From CBDBCK01 sp965203345 (GTDB taxonomy: Bacteria > Chloroflexota > Dehalococcoidia > Lucifugimonadales > Lucifugimonadaceae): a stretch of 64,000 nt of DNA. The stretch's first letter is position 1; every line of letters starts with the position of its first letter. Shown here piece by piece: positions 52,817 through 61,023 of the stretch. Both the position numbers and the translations under genes were made by a program. The notes under the pieces are model-generated. The model was not told the origin of the DNA. It searched no databases and worked only from the letters and a program-made list of their open reading frames with translations. The stretch lies in NCBI GenBank assembly GCA_965203345.1, contig CBDBCK010000028.1:1054001-1118000 (forward strand), read 5' to 3'.

Positions 52817-52866
52817 GGAACATTACGGAATTTTATGGAATATTTCTCCTATTCGCGGAATATTCA
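52817..52866. promoter_or_regulatory. 10-bp phased GGAAyATT-type repeats
   Basis: GGAACATTAC, GGAATTTTAT, GGAATATTTC, then one non-matching turn, then GGAATATTCA. The starts are exactly 10 bp apart, one DNA helix turn, so bound proteins would sit on one face. The array is about 130 bp upstream of the winged-helix-like gene. No regulator is identified. Confidence 0.5.
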
Positions 52867-52965
52867 TATCTTGCCCCAATAGCAATCAAACTCGGTATCT
52901 TTAAAGAACATAAAGAAACTTGCTCTTATCAGTCAACAAAACCGGCAAAATTTATAGAATAACAA

Positions 52966-52979
52966 CAGGATCAATCCTG
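52966..52979. promoter_or_regulatory. Palindrome CAGGAT-CA-ATCCTG before the ribosome site
   Basis: Perfect 6-bp arms with a 2-bp centre, ending 2 bases before the AAGGAG ribosome site of the next gene. Could serve as an autoregulatory operator. Confidence 0.35.
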
Positions 52980-52993
52980 ACAAGGAGCAATTG

Positions 52994-53767
52994 ATGATCA
53001 AGATAGGGACATATGAAATCCCTGAATGGCCCTTGAATGAGAGCATACAACTTGCGCGTTTAGTGGCTGAAAAGTTCAATGGCCAAGCTTCTCGAAAAGA
53101 AATAGCGGAGCAAATCGGCATGTCTGAAAGAGGTGGAGCATTTGCAGCAAAAGCAGGGAGTATGCAAGCATGGGGTCTTGTAGAAGGTCGAGGACAAATG
53201 CGCCTTACAAAGGAGATGATTGCATTAATTCGGCCTGGATCTAATGAAGAAATGAGGATTGCTCGCAGTAAATTTACCGAACGAGTGCCTCTCTTTGCAA
53301 AACTTATCAACGCTCTGGGGGCAAAGGTGGTTGACAAACTGTATTTATTGGAAGAATTGGAACGAATAACAGGAGTAGATCGAAGAATATCACTTCGGAA
53401 AGTGAATCTTATCCAACGTAGTCTCTATCAACTTATCGGAACTACTCTTCGTTCTGCAGAAGAAACGGATCGTTCAGAGCGTCAACCGCAAGTCAAATTG
53501 GATCCTCTGATACATCATCAACGGGATAAATCTACAGAACAACAGCTTCATAAAACATCTGGATCAAATCACTTTAATGTTCTGAAGGATGGAAGAGCAA
53601 ACATATCTCTGCAATTCTCCGGAGGTAACGTCATCCTTGAAGAAAATTGTTCAAACATAGATGCTATGATGCTGATATTATGGAATCTCCGAAGTCAAGC
53701 TACCTTGAAGGAGAATGAATCTACGGCTCCTATCTTTCAACTTTCATCCGGTATGTTTTCTGGTTAA
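52994..53767 (+). CDS. Uncharacterised protein with winged-helix-like N-terminus
   Basis: This protein of about 257 residues is not recognised. Residues 15-75 look like a winged helix (S-R-K-E-I-A-E-Q-I-G-M-S, then G-L-V-E-G-R-G-Q-M-R-L-T-K). A helical middle (about 75-155) is rich in charged residues. The C-terminal part (from about 185) has a beta-rich segment around I-S-L-Q-F-S-G-G-N-V-I-L. It could be a DNA-binding regulator or a defence/accessory protein. ATG 52994 has AAGGAG 6 bases upstream. It is isolated in an AT-rich, gene-poor zone, suggesting an accessory gene. Confidence 0.68.
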   Translation: MIKIGTYEIPEWPLNESIQLARLVAEKFNGQASRKEIAEQIGMSERGGAFAAKAGSMQAWGLVEGRGQMRLTKEMIALIRPGSNEEMRIARSKFTERVPLFAKLINALGAKVVDKLYLLEELERITGVDRRISLRKVNLIQRSLYQLIGTTLRSAEETDRSERQPQVKLDPLIHHQRDKSTEQQLHKTSGSNHFNVLKDGRANISLQFSGGNVILEENCSNIDAMMLILWNLRSQATLKENESTAPIFQLSSGMFSG

Positions 53768-54099
53768 TCTCCGGGCTCCTGATAAATGAGAATAGAGCTC
53801 AATTGTTTCGTTCTAAACACATCATTGCGACCCAAAAGTTCAAAGGTGTAGAGAAATTTTCTATACGAGCCTAATGGTGTATAAACATCCCGAATTCTTC
53901 TTCTGTGCAACAAAAAAGTAGGCAAGTGCTAAGTATCTATGACTCTACTTATACAGTTTAATAGATTAATAGAATAAAAGCAGAGATCTATAACCTGATA
54001 CTCAGTTGATATTTTTGTTTATCCTTGATTTTGTGTATAAAATAGCTTTTTATATTGCTTTAGTCGTTTGATTTAGGAGATTTGTCATGAAGGACAATG
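53768..54099. other. AT-rich gap before the uvrC end
   Basis: About 330 bp between convergent genes. It has no terminator with a clear stem and T-run, no repeat and no gene I can support. A 16-codon frame near 54087 overlaps uvrC antisense and is ignored. Confidence 0.55.
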
Positions 54100-55974
54100 T
54101 TAGAAAATTTCCTTTATCCTCTTCGCTAGGTCGCGAGTAATACCTGGAACTGCCGCTAATTCCTCCTCTGACGCTTGAAGCACCATTTTCGCAGAGCCGA
54201 ATCTTCGGACAAGTATCTTCTTTCGTTTTGGTCCTATGCCAGGGACGTCATCCAGTAAAGACCTGACTGACGACTTAGACCTAACACTTCTGTGGAATGT
54301 AACGGCGAACCGATGAGCTTCGTCCCGGATGCGTTGCAATAGCATCAATGCTTGCGACCTGGGCTCCAAAGTTATAGGTTCTGGTGAATCCGGGAGATAT
54401 ATCTCCTCTTCTCGTTTCGCAATGGCCGCCAGAGGGATATCACCCATTCTTAGCTTTAGCATGGATTCCAACGCTACGCTAAGTTGACCTTTTCCGCCAT
54501 CTATCAAAACTAGATCCGGCCTCTGGTTAAAACTCTTGTCCGTGACTGAAGCAATCTTGGAATTTTCCACTTTTTCTGCATCTTGCAATCGCTTGAACCG
54601 TCTATATACCACCTCACGCATAGAGGCGAAATCATCATTTGTCTTCTTTATTTTTATCTTGAAGCGGCGATAATCAGATGAACATGGACGACCTTGGATG
54701 AAAACCACCATTGACGCCACCACGTGAGCACCTTGGATATGAGATATATCGTAACATTCTATTCTTTCTAACGGTCTCTCCGCGTTAAGCTCTTCCTTCA
54801 AAGCGGAAAGAGCGGCGGAAGAAAAGACTTGACTCGACATTCGTTTAATAGAAAATTGTGTCATGCCTTCAGACGCCGTTTGGGTAGCCATCTGGATCAG
54901 ACCATGTTTTGCTCCTCTTTTAGGAGTAACTATGTAGACTGGTCTTCCGCGTATTTCACTTAGCCAATCGGAAAGTGTAGTTTTGTTTTCAGGAGTATTC
55001 TCTACAAGGATAGTATGAGGAACACGGCGTGTCTTTAAGTAAAATTGCCCTATGAACGCTTCTATGATCTCACTGTCATCCTTATCTGATATGCCTTCTA
55101 CTATGAAATGGTCAGCTTCTATCACGGATCCCATCCTCACAAAGAACACTTCTATCCAAGCCTCGTCGCCTCGTCGCGCCATGCCTAATACGTCCATCTC
55201 CTCTTTACCCAACATAACTACCTTCTGTTTCTCGTACATGCGTTCAATGTCACGCAACCTGTCTCGGAGAACGGCTGCGCGCTCAAATTCAAGCAACTCT
55301 GAGGCTGAGTGCATCTCCTGGGAGATGTCTGAGATTACCTCTTTGGTATTGCCTTCAAGGAACTTCACAACTTGAAGAACCACCGAACGATATTGTTCAC
55401 GAGATGCGTACCCTGTACAAGGAGCAACACATCTGTGTATGTAGTGCTCAAGGCAAGGGCGATAATCTTTCCCGGTTATGTTTTTTGTGCAGGAGCGATA
55501 TGGAAAGAGACGCTTGAGTATAGCGAGGGTTTTTCTCACACTACCTGCCGAAGCGTATGGTCCGAAATATTTGGCTGAATCATTGCTCACTTTGCGCGTT
55601 ACGTACACCCTAGGGAATGACTCAGTCAGATCAATTTTTATATAAGGATACGTCTTATCGTCTTTCAGTCGAGCGTTGTACTTAGGTTTATGCTTCTTTA
55701 TAAGGCTATTTTCAAGTAGAAGTGCTTCTTGTTCTGATTCGGCTATCTTGTACTCGAAATCGGCGATGCGTTCTACTAGTTCCCTTGTCTTGTGGGAAAG
55801 GCTTGAAGTAGAACCGAAGTACGAACGTATCCTATTGCGTAGAGAGCGAGCTTTGCCCACATAAAGTATTCTGCCTTCCGTGTCTCGATAAACGTATATA
55901 CCAGGCAATGTCGGCACTACAGCCAACCTTTCACGCAATGCGGCTATTTTATCTTCGATTTCAGGCTTAGTCAC
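54100..55974 (-). CDS. uvrC: Excinuclease ABC subunit C
   Basis: This 624-residue UvrC makes both incisions in nucleotide excision repair. The GIY-YIG domain lies at about residues 17-95 (P-G-I-Y-V-Y-R-D...R-N-R-I-R-S-Y-F). A Cys-containing region, the UvrB-binding UVR helices (about 200-240), the RNase H-like 5' nuclease domain with D-G-G-K-G-Q-L, and two C-terminal helix-hairpin-helix motifs (D-V-P-G-I-G-P-K-R and A-A-V-P-G-I-T) follow in order. Length is typical. It precedes a small tail-anchored protein on the same strand. Confidence 0.96.
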   Translation of the reverse strand: MTKPEIEDKIAALRERLAVVPTLPGIYVYRDTEGRILYVGKARSLRNRIRSYFGSTSSLSHKTRELVERIADFEYKIAESEQEALLLENSLIKKHKPKYNARLKDDKTYPYIKIDLTESFPRVYVTRKVSNDSAKYFGPYASAGSVRKTLAILKRLFPYRSCTKNITGKDYRPCLEHYIHRCVAPCTGYASREQYRSVVLQVVKFLEGNTKEVISDISQEMHSASELLEFERAAVLRDRLRDIERMYEKQKVVMLGKEEMDVLGMARRGDEAWIEVFFVRMGSVIEADHFIVEGISDKDDSEIIEAFIGQFYLKTRRVPHTILVENTPENKTTLSDWLSEIRGRPVYIVTPKRGAKHGLIQMATQTASEGMTQFSIKRMSSQVFSSAALSALKEELNAERPLERIECYDISHIQGAHVVASMVVFIQGRPCSSDYRRFKIKIKKTNDDFASMREVVYRRFKRLQDAEKVENSKIASVTDKSFNQRPDLVLIDGGKGQLSVALESMLKLRMGDIPLAAIAKREEEIYLPDSPEPITLEPRSQALMLLQRIRDEAHRFAVTFHRSVRSKSSVRSLLDDVPGIGPKRKKILVRRFGSAKMVLQASEEELAAVPGITRDLAKRIKEIF

Positions 55975-56076
55975 AGGCGGTATAGGAAGAATTACCTCGC
56001 TTGATACTACTCTATATCGTTATAAACATGCTCAAGAGAGGAGCAAGGATATTCTTTAAGAGGAACTCTATAAGGT

Positions 56077-56391
56077 TTATAAAGAGAAAGTGAGGATAAT
56101 TAGAGTCAAAGTGGCAACAGCGGTTAGAATTCCGAACTTCTTAAGCTCTTTTGGTACCATGCGCGTATACACTTCCCCACGGGCTATATTGTGTCGTACC
56201 ACACCCCGATGCTCTGACATTCTCCGGGAACGGTTTAAAACACGGTCTGCGTTCTCACTTGTTTGAGGTTGGTTCGTCGGTTCATTTAGGGAGATAGCGG
56301 ATTTAGTTTGATTATCGTCCTGAACATATACGTTAGGTCGGCGCTCTCTACGGCTTTTGCTTCTGCCTTGGCGTTTTTTGTTTGCAGGCAC
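56077..56391 (-). CDS. Small protein with basic N-terminus and C-terminal membrane helix
   Basis: This 104-residue protein has an Arg/Lys-rich N-terminus (residues 4-20), a polar Gln/Asn-rich linker and one hydrophobic helix at the extreme C-terminus (about 86-103), so it looks tail-anchored with the bulk in the cytoplasm. I know no family. It lies between the cytidylate kinase-like gene and uvrC on the same strand and may be co-transcribed. Confidence 0.6.
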   Translation of the reverse strand: MPANKKRQGRSKSRRERRPNVYVQDDNQTKSAISLNEPTNQPQTSENADRVLNRSRRMSEHRGVVRHNIARGEVYTRMVPKELKKFGILTAVATLTLIILTFSL

Positions 56392-56449
56392 TCTGATGTT
56401 CCTTTAGCGATTTAATAAAGCGGACTATACCGGCTTCATGAGAGTTTCA

Positions 56450-57187
56450 TCATTTAGATTGAGAAGAGCTAGCCACCAGGAGCCCTACCTCATTCATATC
56501 ACTTACAGCGTTCTCTATCACCTTGGAGGCATATTCGTCGCTTAAATCGGAAGCGTTACACATAAAATGATAAAGAAAAGGGTCAAGCGGGGTAGTATCA
56601 AAAAATTTGAGAAAGTAGCGATGTTGAGCAGCATCTGAATGCTTTACAAAATCATTTGCCTGCTCCTCAGTCAAATGCCTCTGTCGCATAATTCTACGGA
56701 CCCTATCTTTTCGCTCGCTCACTATTCCTATCCGAAGCACCCGACGGTCATCTTTCAAAATAGCAGCAGCAGCTCTATTGAGTATGACGGCGTTACCGTT
56801 CTCCGCTACCTCTTGGATAACTTCTCTGGTAGTCAACGCGAACTGTTTCTCATCCATCTGCACCGCTGAAGCAGCAGGAGGTTCGTCCATATCGTGATAT
56901 GACCGAGCAAGTATCTGCTCAACACCTGGGCCAAAATAAGGGTCGCCACCCATTCCAGTTACAGAAGACCTTTTCAACATCTTCTGAACCACGTTTCCCA
57001 GGCGCTCGCTCAGCGAGGGTACTTTAGTTTCTCGTTCCGCTATCGCCCGCACGGTCGCGCCTACACGCCTTGCCACTTCTGCAATAATGATCCTGTCCAC
57101 AAAATCTATGCCTAAATTATCGGCTACCATACAACCTATGTCGCGGACGCCGGAACCGGCTCTTCCTTCAATAGCTATTACAGGCAT
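56450..57187 (-). CDS. Cytidylate kinase-like family protein
   Basis: This 245-residue P-loop protein starts M-P-V-I-A-I-E-G-R-A-G-S-G-V-R-D, a modified Walker A (G-R-A-G-S-G) of the cytidylate kinase-like (AAA_26) family. The middle has a Q-V-Q-D-E-K-like nucleotide segment and an R-R-I-M-R-Q-R lid. Whether it phosphorylates CMP is uncertain, since the usual lysine of the P-loop is replaced by Val/Arg. It precedes the tail-anchored protein. Confidence 0.8.
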   Translation of the reverse strand: MPVIAIEGRAGSGVRDIGCMVADNLGIDFVDRIIIAEVARRVGATVRAIAERETKVPSLSERLGNVVQKMLKRSSVTGMGGDPYFGPGVEQILARSYHDMDEPPAASAVQMDEKQFALTTREVIQEVAENGNAVILNRAAAAILKDDRRVLRIGIVSERKDRVRRIMRQRHLTEEQANDFVKHSDAAQHRYFLKFFDTTPLDPFLYHFMCNASDLSDEYASKVIENAVSDMNEVGLLVASSSQSK

Positions 57188-57215
57188 CTTTATTTATTTT
57201 CTGCTTCTTTGATGC

Positions 57216-58157
57216 TTACTTTTTACAGCTTAACTCAGCCCTAGGATGAGAACTATTATACTCCTTTTTTTTGCGTTCCGAAGAAAGATGAACGTATATT
57301 TGTGTGGTTGCTATGCTCGCATGCCCTAGATATTCCTGTACGTGCCTCATTGACGCTCCCCCATGGAGCATGTGTGTGGCGAAGCTATGCCTCAGGCTAT
57401 GGGGAGAAACTTTGGATTTCACACCAGCAGATGCCGCTCTACGCTTTAGAATCAACCAAAACCCTTGACGAGTTATGCGTCGACCATTTTTATTCAGAAA
57501 GAGCGGATATTCTTCCGTACTGAAACGTCGAGCGCGCCCATTCGGAACGACATGATTATCCTGCAACGATTTCCGACCGTTCTTGAGGTAAGTTGATACA
57601 GCGTAAAGAGCCGTCTCATGCACAGGGATGACTCTATCTTTGCTTCCTTTACCTTTAGCTCTAACCGTTCCTTCCTCAAAGTCAACGTCTCCGATATCCA
57701 GTGTCACAAGTTCGGATACCCTTAAACCGGAAGCATACATCAACTCCAGCATAGCGTTGTCCCGTATTCCGGCAGGGGTCAAATCTTTAGCGGAAATGAG
57801 CAAAAGCATGCTGATATCAGCTTCACTGAGGTTTTTAGGTAGTGGTCGAGAGGCATGAACATGTTTGAGAGCAAGAGAAGGGTTAGACATTATGAGCCCT
57901 TCGTCAGCTAGAAATTTCATAAACGACCTGACCGCAGCCGTTTTTCTGGAACGCGTAGACGGAGCATAACCTCTCAGGCGCATCTCTTCAATAAACGCCA
58001 GCATCTCTCGTTGTCCGATTTCGGTATATAAGCCGACGGAGCGCTCTACGACGGAGATGAAGTCATGAATGTCATTTCGATAAGCCTGCAACGTATGAAG
58101 CGAAAGTCCGCGCTCGGCGTTCAAATGATCTAGAAATAAGGTTATTTCTTTGTACAT
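57216..58157 (-). CDS. Tyrosine recombinase XerC/XerD
   Basis: About 313 residues with an N-terminal SAM-like core-binding domain (1-90) and a catalytic domain. The tetrad is present: Arg in S-G-L-R-V-S-E-L, Lys in A-K-G-K-G-S-K-D-R, H-x-x-R in S-P-H-S-L-R-H-S-F-A-T-H, His in Y-L-G-H-A-S-I, and Tyr in T-Q-I-Y-V. It probably resolves chromosome dimers at dif with a partner, or acts alone as in some species. I start at ATG 58157 because the domain begins there; the longer frame from 58226 is less likely. Confidence 0.9.
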   Translation of the reverse strand: MYKEITLFLDHLNAERGLSLHTLQAYRNDIHDFISVVERSVGLYTEIGQREMLAFIEEMRLRGYAPSTRSRKTAAVRSFMKFLADEGLIMSNPSLALKHVHASRPLPKNLSEADISMLLLISAKDLTPAGIRDNAMLELMYASGLRVSELVTLDIGDVDFEEGTVRAKGKGSKDRVIPVHETALYAVSTYLKNGRKSLQDNHVVPNGRARRFSTEEYPLFLNKNGRRITRQGFWLILKRRAASAGVKSKVSPHSLRHSFATHMLHGGASMRHVQEYLGHASIATTQIYVHLSSERKKKEYNSSHPRAELSCKK

Positions 58158-58283
58158 ATGGGTAATTCTATCTCTTTGTTGACTAGACAGAAGCGGGCTT
58201 ATAGATCGAATATGAGCGACTTTCATAACGCAAGTATCAATGCCCTAGAACATTGGAGAGTAAATCTTCGCCCTGCTTGAGTT

Positions 58284-58312
58284 TTGACTAATTACCCCAT
58301 AGAATATATTTT
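58284..58312 (+). promoter_or_regulatory. Putative lgt promoter
   Basis: TTGACT (58284-58289) is followed after 17 bp by TATTTT (58307-58312), leaving about 55 bases of leader before the ATG at 58374. The -35 box is a strong match; the -10 is moderate. Confidence 0.45.
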
Positions 58313-58373
58313 AGTTTGTTGGAAGTTCGGTTCATTTTGCGAACAAAGAGGAGCAGACTGTTTAATCTCTAAT

Positions 58374-59279
58374 ATGTACCAATTCACAGCAGCAATAGGT
58401 ATTCCTTTTGACCCTAACGTATTCTCGGCGGGCATGTTTACTCTTACCTGGCATGGGGTTTTCAGCGTCATAGCTCTGATCGTAGGGGTAGGTTTGGCTG
58501 TTGTTGAGCGGCGACGTTTAAACGTGGATATTGACCGCGTCTATAACACCGCTATGGTAGCAGTGCTCGGGGGCTTCATAGGTGCGAGAATCGTACATGT
58601 CGCAGACTTCTGGTCGGAGTTCACACCCATCCAAATATGGGACTTTTTTAGAGTTTGGGAAGGCGGCGTAGGACTTTGGGGAGGAATATTAGGAGGATGG
58701 CTTGCTGGACTGATATTTACATTTCTTGCCGGATATCCTCGTGAAACGATAGGGCGGTTGATGGATATGGGTGCGATAGGTATGTTGGCAGGACAAACTG
58801 TGGGACGCATAGGCGATATCATAAACGGTGAACATTGCTCCACATCAACTGATCTCCCGTGGGGTTGGTTCTTTACACATCCAGACAGCCCCGGACGCAC
58901 TTGTATAACCAACAGCGACAGGTTCAGCCAGGGATATTTTCCAATCGGCACACCAGCCGATACGGCTGTACATCCCACAGTCGTATATGAGATGCTGTGG
59001 AACATTGTAGGGTTGGTGTTGCTCTATTTCCTCAGAGGCAGACTGCGGCCTTACGGTAGTATGTGGTTCGTATATCTAGCTTGGTACGCGATAGGGCGGT
59101 TTGCAATACAGTGGCTACGTCTCGACCGGGTCCACCTACTTGGTCTTCAAGAGGCTCACATCATAGCTATAATTGTGCTGGCTATAAGTATACCGTTCAT
59201 TGTATGGAAAACTCGTTTCCAAAGCAAAGGAGGTGAGCCATCAGGACAGAGAACACGGAGACGATCCAAAGCTGTTTGA
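58374..59279 (+). CDS. lgt: Prolipoprotein diacylglyceryl transferase
   Basis: About 301 residues with seven membrane helices. The family signature G-R-I-G-D-I-I-N-G-E-H (near residue 145) and the G-A-R-I-V-H-V (with the conserved His/Arg pattern) support Lgt, which adds diacylglycerol to lipobox cysteines such as that of the cytochrome c lipoprotein here. The ATG at 58374 fits homologues better than the TTG at 58284. It is divergent from the recombinase and ends in a basic tail. Confidence 0.92.
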   Translation: MYQFTAAIGIPFDPNVFSAGMFTLTWHGVFSVIALIVGVGLAVVERRRLNVDIDRVYNTAMVAVLGGFIGARIVHVADFWSEFTPIQIWDFFRVWEGGVGLWGGILGGWLAGLIFTFLAGYPRETIGRLMDMGAIGMLAGQTVGRIGDIINGEHCSTSTDLPWGWFFTHPDSPGRTCITNSDRFSQGYFPIGTPADTAVHPTVVYEMLWNIVGLVLLYFLRGRLRPYGSMWFVYLAWYAIGRFAIQWLRLDRVHLLGLQEAHIIAIIVLAISIPFIVWKTRFQSKGGEPSGQRTRRRSKAV

Positions 59280-59310
59280 TCTTTACAGCCTGAAGGAGAA
59301 CCTGTTGCCT

Positions 59311-61023
59311 CTATACCTCACTAGGACGGATATCAATAAGTCCTAGTTCACGACTTTTTCTGTTGCGCCAAACATTGTTGCGCAGATTGAACGCAATGTC
59401 AAACTGATTCGCACTCAGAAGAGAGCGACCAAGACCAAAACCTATTGCGTCAAGCTTATATCCGTTCTGCTCCAAAGTGAGCCTCAAATGGTCTCCTTTG
59501 CCTACTGTTCGGACGTTTTCTATACATACGTTTTTTACGGCAAATACAGGATCATTGTTGCCATTTCCAAAGGGCTTGAGCTTTTCCCAAAAACACCACA
59601 TCGGATGGTCAAATGTGCTAAGCGAAGCGACCACTTCTATTTGAATCATTTTTTCGGTCATTCTGGAGAGAGCATGCCATGCGGCGGCGGTCTCCAATAT
59701 ATCTATGACTTTCTCAAAGTTGCCTGCGTTGGTAGAAAATCCTGCCGCTTGAGAATGCCCTCCGAACTTAAGAAGTAACGGAGCACTTGAACTTAGCGCT
59801 TCGTAAATATTGAACTCAGGTATGCTACGAACACTTGCTCTTATAATTCCTTCCTTTTCAGTGAAGGCTACTGCTGGTTTCATATACTCTTCAGCCAGCT
59901 TACTGGCGGTAGGACCTAAAAGTCCCGAAGGAAAACCATCACACCGAATAGTGAACACGGATAAGTTTTCCTGTCCTCTGATGTCTGCCCGGGCAACCTC
60001 CTCTATTTCGCGGGAAAGAGCCCTACGTTCGGTGTTCAGGACCTCAATTCTATCGGCTAAAACGGCAGCTTCGTTCTCGTCTTCTGTGATCAGAAGCTGA
60101 AGACTTGGCTCTGCGTCACCCAGCCTTCCGGGAGCGTTCAAACGCGGTGCTATACGGTAAGCCACCGTTTCGGAATCAATCTCTTCGCCTTGGCTTCGGG
60201 TTGAATTTCTTAGTAAAGCCCGTAAGCCTAGGCAGGATGTCGTTTCCAAACTCTTCAACCCTGATTTGACTATACAGCGATTCTCGCCTATAAGAGGCAT
60301 GCTGTCGGCTATCGTTCCAAGCGCAGCTAGCTCGACTGCCCATGTATCTATGGGTCTGTCCGCTGATTCAAATAGCGCTTGCGCTGTTTTCAGCGCAACT
60401 CCGGCACCAGCTGGCATCGCCTCAACGTTTTCGGGATTCAGACCTGGATTGACTATGGCATACGCTTCCGGCAGTTCAATATCCGGCAGATGGTGGTCGG
60501 TGATTATCACTTCTATACCAGCAGTGCGTGCGGCTTTCACCTCTTCAACAGCGTTTGTACCAGTGTCAACGGTTACTATCAACTCAACTCCCGCCTTACG
60601 GAAAGCGTCTATGCCTCTCAAAGAGAGACCATGCCCGTCCTGATCACGGTGCGGAATATAAGGAGATACTTGACCCCCTAGCGTCCTTATAGTTTTTGTC
60701 AATATAGCCGCACCAGTGAGGCCGTCAACGTCGAAATCTCCGAAAACGCCCACTCGTTCACCTGAAGCGATCGCCGCGTTTATACGTTCTACGGCCAGAT
60801 TCATGCCAGAAGTTTCCATAGGTGGACTAAGATCAAGTATGGAGGCATTTATAAAACGACTGACCGTTTTTTCATTAAAGAGCCCACGGTTATACAAGAG
60901 ACACCTAGCTATGTCGTACGGTACCTCTGCCATAGCCTCTATAAAAGGCACAGAAACAAATCCAGTGGAAGAGTTGGGAGCTTCCTTGACTTGCCATATC
61001 TTTGAAAGAGATTCTACAGCTAT
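59311..61023 (-). CDS. recJ: Single-stranded-DNA-specific exonuclease RecJ
   Basis: About 570 residues. DHH-family motifs are present: F-G-D-F-D-V-D-G-L-T-G-A (metal-binding Asp), D-T-G-T-N-A and T-D-H-H-L-P, followed by a DHHA1 domain (K-F-G-G-H-S-Q-A-A-G-F). Reading only from GTG 60951 would cut off a conserved Trp-containing N-terminus that continues in frame upstream (K-I-W-Q-V-K-E-A-P). No ATG, GTG or TTG exists upstream before the stop near 61078. The best site is AGGGAGA with an ATA 7 bases later at 61021-61023, overlapping the fabF stop as ATAG. Unusual start; family call is firm. Confidence 0.9.
   Translation of the reverse strand: MAVESLSKIWQVKEAPNSSTGFVSVPFIEAMAEVPYDIARCLLYNRGLFNEKTVSRFINASILDLSPPMETSGMNLAVERINAAIASGERVGVFGDFDVDGLTGAAILTKTIRTLGGQVSPYIPHRDQDGHGLSLRGIDAFRKAGVELIVTVDTGTNAVEEVKAARTAGIEVIITDHHLPDIELPEAYAIVNPGLNPENVEAMPAGAGVALKTAQALFESADRPIDTWAVELAALGTIADSMPLIGENRCIVKSGLKSLETTSCLGLRALLRNSTRSQGEEIDSETVAYRIAPRLNAPGRLGDAEPSLQLLITEDENEAAVLADRIEVLNTERRALSREIEEVARADIRGQENLSVFTIRCDGFPSGLLGPTASKLAEEYMKPAVAFTEKEGIIRASVRSIPEFNIYEALSSSAPLLLKFGGHSQAAGFSTNAGNFEKVIDILETAAAWHALSRMTEKMIQIEVVASLSTFDHPMWCFWEKLKPFGNGNNDPVFAVKNVCIENVRTVGKGDHLRLTLEQNGYKLDAIGFGLGRSLLSANQFDIAFNLRNNVWRNRKSRELGLIDIRPSEV

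Larger units (their letters stand above)
52366..52993. other. Gene-free region with phased GGAA repeats and inverted repeats
   Basis: About 630 bp with no supported gene. An imperfect 12-bp inverted pair lies at 52458-52469 and 52500-52511. A helically phased array (GGAA at 52817, 52827, 52837 and 52857) and a palindrome CAGGATCAATCCTG at 52966-52979 lie just before the next gene. These could be regulatory sites for that gene. Confidence 0.55.

Noticed and set aside
54087..54137. 16-codon frame with a good AGGAG site near the uvrC end
   Set aside because: Too short, and it is antisense to the uvrC C-terminus.
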